Positions 20,242-25,371 of a stretch of DNA of 25,371 bases are shown here, piece by piece (the stretch's first letter is position 1; each line of letters opens with the position of its first letter). Position numbers and translations under genes: made by a program. Below the pieces are notes generated by a model that worked only from the letters and a program-made list of their open reading frames with translations, was not told where the DNA came from and ran no database searches. The stretch covers positions 1-25,371 of the forward strand of contig JAVBOE010000069.1 in assembly GCA_031550925.1 (NCBI GenBank), read 5' to 3'. The DNA comes from JAIRNF01 sp031550925 (lineage in GTDB: Bacteria; Bacteroidota; Bacteroidia; Bacteroidales; UBA932).

Positions 20242-20974
20242 GTAATTAATAATAGATTCAGTAAATTGCCTCAAATTTTGAGGTATGAAATGTAAAAGAT
20301 GTGGGAGTTCGGAACGCGTTAGGAATGGCTTTCTTCAAGGCAATCAACGCTATAAATGCAAGGTATGCGGTTACAATTACAGCGTTGAGCTCAAGTCGAC
20401 AGCCAAACCCGAAGATGTTAAGCGGCAGGCGTTGTTGATGTATCTGGAAGGTCTGGGGTTTCATTCTATCGGCAGGATTTTGAAAGTCAGCCATGTTTCG
20501 GTGTTGAAATGGGTTCGCAAATATGGTCGTGAAGCAGATGCCATACGTAATGACAGGCCGGTTGAAATCATGGAGTTAGACGAGCTACATACGTTTTGCG
20601 GGCATAAAAAAACTACCGATGGATTTGGACTTGTGTTAGCCGAGGGGATAAAGAATACGTTGATTTTGTCATCGGGAACAGAGGCACCCAAACCGGAATG
20701 AAGCTGTGGAACAGGGTCGCCAAACAATCCACCGGTTTGGTTATGGCGGATTATTGGAAGGCCTATAACGAAATTGTACCACCCGAAAAGCTGTTGCAGA
20801 CCAAGGCTGAAACCTATACCGTTGAGAGCTATAATGCTTTGATAAGACATTTTTTAGCTCGATTCAGACGAAAAACAAAATGCCACTCAAAGTCGGAAGA
20901 GATGATCGAATTGACGCTTAAATTGTTCTTCGCACATAGAAATAAAACGCTAACTATGTTTAGTTACTAATCCC
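20242..20974 (+). mobile_element. IS1-family insertion sequence
   Basis: About 733 bases, close to the 740-780 of IS1 relatives. The left end (from GGTAATTAATAATAG at 20242) and the inverse of the right end (GGGATTAGTAACTAAAC, ending at 20974) are imperfect inverted repeats over roughly 25 bases. No 8-9 base target duplication is visible, so the ends are approximate or one flank has changed since insertion. The element lies about 60 bases after the tRNA-Pro terminator and abuts a decayed coding remnant. Confidence 0.75.
20285..20970 (+). CDS. IS1-family transposase, frameshifted InsA-InsB
   Basis: Read straight, the first frame gives 138 residues (20285-20701) and a second frame runs to 20970. 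The first frame has an N-terminal zinc ribbon (CKRCGS and YKCKVCGY), a helix-turn-helix region (GRILKVSHVSVLKWVRKYG) and MELDELHTF with the first catalytic Asp (99). After HKK at 107-109 the homologous sequence continues only in the -1 frame: NYRWIWTCVSRGDKEYVDF, then GMKLWNRV, VMADYWKAYNEIVPPE (second Asp) and CHSKSEEMIE (catalytic Glu). The switch falls in a run of seven A followed by C (20606-20613), like the A6C slip site of IS1. A -1 slip gives about 228 residues, near the 232 of IS1 InsAB'. The fused product would keep the DDE triad. It could instead be a disabling mutation; the slip site makes programmed shifting at least as likely. Confidence 0.85.
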
Positions 20975-21313
20975 ATTCTTTTTTATTGCCCTCCATATCA
21001 GGAAAGAATTCTTTGCTAAAGATCATTGAATATGGTGGCGACAATAGCGCATGTAGAAGCTCACTCATATGGGCATCGAATGTTTTACCGAATAAGCTTA
21101 TTGTCTCGTTGTTTACTATTTTTCAAGGCTTTCAAGAAAAGCGGCTTTCTTTTTTCCGATATTTAGCTCAAATTCTAACATGTCTTTTATATTAAAAACA
21201 AGGCAACAGGCGAAAAGAGACATATCCTGCTCTACCAGTAGTAACGCAACCTGTAATATTAAGCTTGATACTTTTAGTACCAATATAGCTATAGAGTAAA
21301 AGAAGGCATACAA
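20967..21313 (-). pseudogene. Decayed coding remnant, family not recognised
   Basis: The reverse strand is open from an ATG at 21313 to a stop at 21116 (65 residues, ending KKKAAFLESLEK). A frame change at that stop gives a smooth continuation: IVNNETISLFGKTFDAHMSE followed by LLHALLSPPYSMIFSKEFFP and DMEGNKKEW, up to a stop at 20967 that lies inside the IS1 right end. Composition on both sides of the break looks like real protein, unlike the other frames. It has no promoter of its own, sits just after the LRR gene's terminator, and touches the insertion sequence, so it is most likely a broken gene fragment. I cannot name a family; chance reading frames remain possible. Confidence 0.35.
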
Positions 21314-21330
21314 AACGCGAAATGCAAAAG

Positions 21331-21364
21331 AAAAGCAGCATATTAGCTATATGCTGCTTTTTCT
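21331..21364. terminator. Intrinsic terminator after the LRR gene
   Basis: AAAAGCAGCATAT (21331-21343) pairs with ATATGCTGCTTTT (21349-21361) around TAGCT; A- and T-rich ends make it usable from both strands. It lies about 95 bases beyond the stop of the LRR gene. The bases between (21365-21457) hold no other feature that I can see. Confidence 0.8.
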
Positions 21365-21457
21365 TTTATACATATTCAATAGTAACGTTAGTACGGTATG
21401 AGATAAAATTAATGCTGACTTTTGTATCAATAGTGGCAGAGCCTCCATTTTTATTAG

Positions 21458-24400
21458 TTACTCTTCATTCTCCTCATCAAGAATACTATCTAGGAAAGCA
21501 TCAAAATCATCATCTTCATTTTCCTTTCTCTCCATACCCGAGTCGTCAATGGCAGCAAGGAAATCGGGGTCTTTCTTGAACGCATCGAAATCGCTGTCGT
21601 TCATAAACTGCTTGCTCGGCTTACCCAGCTCTATGGACAGCTTGGCATACTTCAGCAAGTCCGGCTTATTGCCTTTTGTTGCAAACAGGCAAGCCAAATT
21701 GTACGATAGTATGTCCCAAGTTACCTCGGCAGGTAAATGCTCCAAGCACAATTTTTCAAGCGCAGTGTCTTTCTTCAACATAGACAAGGCGATGGCCTGC
21801 GCCAGTATGCGCTGTAAGCTCAGCTTGCCTACTATGAGCTTGGGTAAGCGGTAAACAACGGCAATAGCATCGTCGTATCTTTCACACTCAACCATTGTTA
21901 CAAGGCGTCCGGTAAAATAATCGTCCCACGAGTCGCGTTCTACCATCAGCTTATTAGGTAACTTGTCTAGCTCGTTTAGTGCGCGATACAATACCTCACT
22001 GCGTATTTTGTTACTTCGCTGGTAGTCATCTTTCATTCCATAGGCAAGCATGTTGCATAGTTCTTTCTCGCGTATTTTTTCATAGCTGATTTTGTTGTTG
22101 TGCTTCAAATATAGCTGGCGTAAATACTCCCGCAGCTCGCCGCCTTTACCGTCTTGCGCTGCCTGCTCAATGGAGTACATAATTACATCGTTTGCCCATT
22201 CGCTCGTTTCATTATCAGTACCTGTACTGGCAACCCATTGCTCCAGCTCGCTACGGTTATTTTCGGCAAGGTAGATGAACTGCGTGACGGACGAATATAC
22301 CGAGTCGCGTGTGTGCTTTCGTATATTCAAATACTGCAACCGTGCAGACAGGCTCAGGCTTTCACACCCGTCGATGGTGTAGCCGAAGTCACTTTTAAAC
22401 GTGCTAAACAATTCAAACGGTATGGTTGTGCCAATTTCTTCCAACAATTGTTCAAGTGTGGCTGGGTCTTTGGTGGCTATCCGGTCTTGTATATCTCTCA
22501 ACAGCTTGTTTTGCTCGTCCATTCCTGCAAACTTTCCCTTGGCTTCTTCTGAAAGGTAGGGTTCTACATTTTTAAATAGCTCGTTGAAGTATTCACCACC
22601 GTAGTATTCCAAGTATTCGCTGTAGTAGGCTACCAGCTTTTCTTCTAAGCGTTTCTTTGTCGCTTTGTCGGCCTTTGCCATAGCGGGAGCAAACAGCTCG
22701 TCCATGCGGTCGCCGGAGTTGGTGTTCAAATGGTCACCCCTGCACCACTCCAGCAGGTCGGCCAGCGGTTCGGCTTCGAAGTCCGGAAACCAGTCATCAA
22801 TCAGCTGGTCTTGCACCGTTCCCTCGTCGGCGCGGTGTCCGGCATCGTAGTATCCGCAAGCATACATGTAGGCCTGTACTACGCGCTTTTGAGCCTCTAC
22901 ATCTTTACGCCTAACCAACTCCCGCACTGCCGGAATGGTTGATGTGTAGCAGGTTTCGGTAATGCTGCGCAAGGTGCTTTCTACCACACCCGCCAACACA
23001 TCCGACGAGAGCTGAGCGGCATGCTTGCTCAACAACGCATCGAGTTCGGGTGGCTTAGAGGTGTAGTAATCGTCCATATCCTCGTCATCTTCCTCCTCAT
23101 CACTCTTGTAGTCGCTGTTGGCAAATATGGTGTCAATGGCATTACTGTCACCTGCGGAGAAGGCTTCTACGTATGCGTTCATATTCTTTAAGGCGCTTTC
23201 GGCATCGGCGGCGCTACCGTCAATGGCATTGCGTATGGCGGCAAGTATATCGTCAGGTGTACCCATGTTCTGAAGTTCATCACGGCGGGCAAACTTTGCC
23301 ATAGCATCATCGTTTCTTATTGTCAACTTTTTTAGCGCGGGGTGCTTGTATATGGGCGACAGGTCTTTTATATCGGTCGATACGGTTATTTCTTCTAATG
23401 CCTTGCACTCCAATATTGCCGAAATGTCTTCAATCTTTGTCCCGTCAATATTCAGCGTGCGCAATTTGGGCAGGCGGGTAATGGGCTTCAGGTCTTTCAG
23501 GCTGTGGCAATCGTCCAAATTCAATTCTTCCATTTCGGTAAAGGTTTCAATTCCTTCAAGGGTTTTGATACCGGCATAGTGCAGCTCCAATGCTTTCAGC
23601 TTTGTTAGCGGCATCAATCCTTCTAACGACAGTACTCCGCAACAGTTTAAATCAAGAGAAGTAAGCCACGTCATTTCGCTAAGTATGGCAGGCAGGGGCT
23701 TAATATGGTCGGTTTTGTCCCAGCTTGATAGCATTGCGCCGTTGTTCAATGCACCTTCCAAACACAGTACCCGCAAGGCTTTCATGTTGCGTAACGACTC
23801 GGGCAAAAAGGGCACTTGCTGGTAAAAGTATAATTCTTCCAAAGTGCTTAGCAACGTCAGGTTTTCGGGAAAAGTTTTCATGCCAATGTTGCGGCATGAT
23901 AGTAACCGAAGCTTTGGTATTTGCACCATTTCTTTGGGGAAGCCAACAAGCATGGTGGTTACAATGTACAGTTCCTCCAAATTTTTTAGCAGTGCAATTT
24001 CGGACGGAAAGATTTTATCTTTCAGGCTGCAAGCAAATACGGTCAATACTTTTAGCTTAGGGAAGTGTTGAGCCATGGGTGCAAAGCAATTGGTAATGTC
24101 GCCCCCCGATGTTATGTCCAAGTCCACCAAATCCGGATAGTGGAAACAGCTTCGTACATCAACCTTATAAATCTCAAGCGATGTAAGCTTAAGCTTACTT
24201 GCCGTTTGGGGTAATGAAATCAGCTTTTCGTTATCGCCTGCCGATACATGTAGTTTACGTAGCACAGGAGCTTTGTAAAATTCTTTGCTCAATGCAAACC
24301 CATTAGCACAATCGCCCAACGATAATTCTTCCAATGCCACAAATGGAGCATCAGCCACCACTCCTGTGAAGCCTAAGCCTGTAATAGATTTTCCGTTTTC

Positions 24401-24820
24401 TGCGCCTACTCTTAAAAGTTTCAGCTTTGGCAGGCGGTCTATTCCATCGGGTAGGGTGATGTTACCCTTGCAGTCCCACAATTTTATTTCTTCTGCGCTT
24501 TGCAGGTTGATAATGTTTTTTATCGTTATTGGTTTGCCCTTTTGGCGAACCGTAAATTCCTTCACATTGCATAAGGCTTGTGGTATGGTAAGTGTTTCGC
24601 CCTCAAATTTAATCTCCAGCTCTTTTAAGCGAGAAAGCTGTGCTATTTCGTTGGGTAGATTCACGCCTTCGGGGCAGTGCTCAAGATTTAATTCTTCTAA
24701 GTTGATGAACGAGGCTATTTGCGTTGTCAACGCGTTTTCACCTTTGCTTACATCAATGCAAAGTCGGGTAACCTTTTCGGGCGATGTAAGCGCTTTTTTG
24801 TAGCTATCAAAATATGCCAT
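21458..24820 (-). CDS. Large cytoplasmic leucine-rich-repeat protein
   Basis: 1120 residues without signal peptide or membrane segment. Residues about 1-505 are leucine-rich repeats of varied length (for instance LEELNLEHCPEGVNLPNEIA, LKALELHYAGIKTLEGIE, LRTLNIDGTKIEDIS), a curved protein-binding solenoid. An acidic linker (SDEEEDDEDMDDYY) lies near 567-580. Residues about 580-1035 are mostly helical and unrecognised. About 1039-1090 looks like a final TPR-type unit (YNLACLFATKGNKPDLLKYA and SDFDAFKKDPDF). The end is strongly acidic (ENEDDDFDAF, DEENEE). No ATPase, protease or nuclease motif is seen. The middle of the gene is GC-richer than its surroundings: sample lines 22741-22860 and 22981-23040 count 58-63% GC by hand, against 40% at 24001-24060. 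It starts 38 bases after the upstream partial gene, so they are probably one transcript. Function is unknown; protein recognition is inferred from the repeats. Confidence 0.85.
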   Translation of the reverse strand: MAYFDSYKKALTSPEKVTRLCIDVSKGENALTTQIASFINLEELNLEHCPEGVNLPNEIAQLSRLKELEIKFEGETLTIPQALCNVKEFTVRQKGKPITIKNIINLQSAEEIKLWDCKGNITLPDGIDRLPKLKLLRVGAENGKSITGLGFTGVVADAPFVALEELSLGDCANGFALSKEFYKAPVLRKLHVSAGDNEKLISLPQTASKLKLTSLEIYKVDVRSCFHYPDLVDLDITSGGDITNCFAPMAQHFPKLKVLTVFACSLKDKIFPSEIALLKNLEELYIVTTMLVGFPKEMVQIPKLRLLSCRNIGMKTFPENLTLLSTLEELYFYQQVPFLPESLRNMKALRVLCLEGALNNGAMLSSWDKTDHIKPLPAILSEMTWLTSLDLNCCGVLSLEGLMPLTKLKALELHYAGIKTLEGIETFTEMEELNLDDCHSLKDLKPITRLPKLRTLNIDGTKIEDISAILECKALEEITVSTDIKDLSPIYKHPALKKLTIRNDDAMAKFARRDELQNMGTPDDILAAIRNAIDGSAADAESALKNMNAYVEAFSAGDSNAIDTIFANSDYKSDEEEDDEDMDDYYTSKPPELDALLSKHAAQLSSDVLAGVVESTLRSITETCYTSTIPAVRELVRRKDVEAQKRVVQAYMYACGYYDAGHRADEGTVQDQLIDDWFPDFEAEPLADLLEWCRGDHLNTNSGDRMDELFAPAMAKADKATKKRLEEKLVAYYSEYLEYYGGEYFNELFKNVEPYLSEEAKGKFAGMDEQNKLLRDIQDRIATKDPATLEQLLEEIGTTIPFELFSTFKSDFGYTIDGCESLSLSARLQYLNIRKHTRDSVYSSVTQFIYLAENNRSELEQWVASTGTDNETSEWANDVIMYSIEQAAQDGKGGELREYLRQLYLKHNNKISYEKIREKELCNMLAYGMKDDYQRSNKIRSEVLYRALNELDKLPNKLMVERDSWDDYFTGRLVTMVECERYDDAIAVVYRLPKLIVGKLSLQRILAQAIALSMLKKDTALEKLCLEHLPAEVTWDILSYNLACLFATKGNKPDLLKYAKLSIELGKPSKQFMNDSDFDAFKKDPDFLAAIDDSGMERKENEDDDFDAFLDSILDEENEE

Positions 24821-24858
24821 TTTGTTGTGATGGTTTTAATCGTGTATCTACTAATTGT

Positions 24859-25371
24859 TTACATAAGGCTGATTTCAGTAACCGTAAGCCCGTTATCTGT
24901 TTCTTCATAGCGCACCATCAGGGTTTTCTTTGATTTAAGCGGCGAAACAGGGTCGATAAGGTTGACGGTTGGCTTGTTCCACATCAGATCAGCCTGTGTT
25001 TTACGGTAATGCATGCTTATATCAAAGTCTAACTCTTCGCCGACTTCCCAGTACATAAAATTTTTCCTGCCGCTATCCTTTATACCCTCAGGGGCTGTAT
25101 CGCCTACTTTTGGTGCAGGTATTAAGTCTTCGCCATTAACCGATATGGCGGGACAGATGAAGGCCAGCCTCACATCGGCACGGAACGATGAGTAGCGGTA
25201 AGTTCCGCTGCTATCCTCAGAATCGGTTTCATGCTTAGTAACCTTGAACGATACAACTTTTTGCAAGCCATCTTCTGCCAAATATGCCGCCAGCGCTTCT
25301 TCTGCATGCTTCTCTGTAGGCACAGGTATGCTTATGGTAGCCTTATCGGAATGGCTTTTAATGATAAGGTT
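24859..25371 (-). CDS. Unrecognised protein, C-terminal part (runs off window)
   Basis: The reverse strand is open from the window end to a stop at 24859; 170 residues are visible and the start lies outside. An internal GTG at 25323 is in frame, but the reading continues upstream in the same style (NLIIKSHSDKATISIPVP), so it is not the true start. The sequence alternates short strands and charged turns: LQKVVSFKVTKHETDSED, SSFRADVRLAFICPAISVNG, FMYWEVGEELDFDISMHYRK and a closing LMVRYEETDNGLTVTEISL. It has a beta-rich, soluble look with no membrane segment. I recognise no family. It is 38 bases upstream of the LRR gene on the same strand, so a shared role is plausible. Confidence 0.7.
   Translation of the reverse strand, partial: NLIIKSHSDKATISIPVPTEKHAEEALAAYLAEDGLQKVVSFKVTKHETDSEDSSGTYRYSSFRADVRLAFICPAISVNGEDLIPAPKVGDTAPEGIKDSGRKNFMYWEVGEELDFDISMHYRKTQADLMWNKPTVNLIDPVSPLKSKKTLMVRYEETDNGLTVTEISLM

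Noticed and set aside
20233..20983. Target-site duplication for the IS1 element
   Set aside because: The 8-10 bases on the two sides (…TACGGGTTT and ATTCTTTTTT…) do not match in any register I tried.
22154..22552. 132-codon forward open frame opposite the LRR gene
   Set aside because: It is one of several antisense openings in the LRR gene, favoured by its high local GC; no start signal or protein-like pattern.

Overview
The window reads as chromosomal DNA from a Bacteroidota bacterium, most likely order Bacteroidales. Three things point there. At least ten intergenic sites match the Bacteroidetes -7 promoter element TAnnTTTG. Ribosome binding sites are AT-rich with no strong Shine-Dalgarno. 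The gene set is typical of the group: a DUF1573 protein, a CBM9-like protein, a bacterial deoxyhypusine-synthase-like protein, an AsmA-like protein and a zinc-less class III-type sirtuin. Most of the window is ordinary housekeeping and metabolic sequence; the right-hand 5 kb is accessory.

Layout. 1-3000: the 5' end of mtgA (peptidoglycan glycosyltransferase), a secreted M28-type peptidase homologue that lacks the usual Glu-Glu pair, gpmA, and a CBM9-like secreted protein. 3000-3430: a gene-free stretch that holds a strongly folded candidate small RNA with its own promoter element and a branched terminator. 3435-8113: a deoxyhypusine-synthase-like gene, deoC, and a large AsmA-family membrane-anchored protein. 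8355-9643: sirtuin and ubiX, overlapping by one base. 9606-9740: a palindromic repeat that supplies the end of ubiX. 9748-12302: comF, an orphan HsdR-N-like nuclease domain gene framed by 15-bp direct repeats, a DUF1573 protein and a secreted endonuclease/exonuclease/phosphatase. 12453-16606: pheT, an unrecognised membrane protein and a UbiA-family prenyltransferase, probably one operon. 16774-19848: a flavin reductase, a second copy of the repeat, a PLP enzyme of the alpha-oxoamine synthase family (serine-palmitoyltransferase-like) and trxB. 20050-20123: tRNA-Pro(GGG) with its own promoter and terminator. 20242-21313: an IS1-family element next to a decayed coding remnant. 21458-25371: a 1120-residue leucine-rich-repeat protein and, just upstream of it, an unrecognised gene cut by the window end.

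Functional links are modest. UbiX makes prenylated FMN for UbiD-type decarboxylases, and the UbiA-family enzyme prenylates an aromatic ring; both could serve quinone synthesis. The PLP enzyme may act in sphingolipid or sulfonolipid synthesis. The least explained items are the folded RNA at 3061-3310, the direct repeats around the orphan nuclease gene, the altered M28 active site, and the LRR protein with its compositionally distinct middle section.
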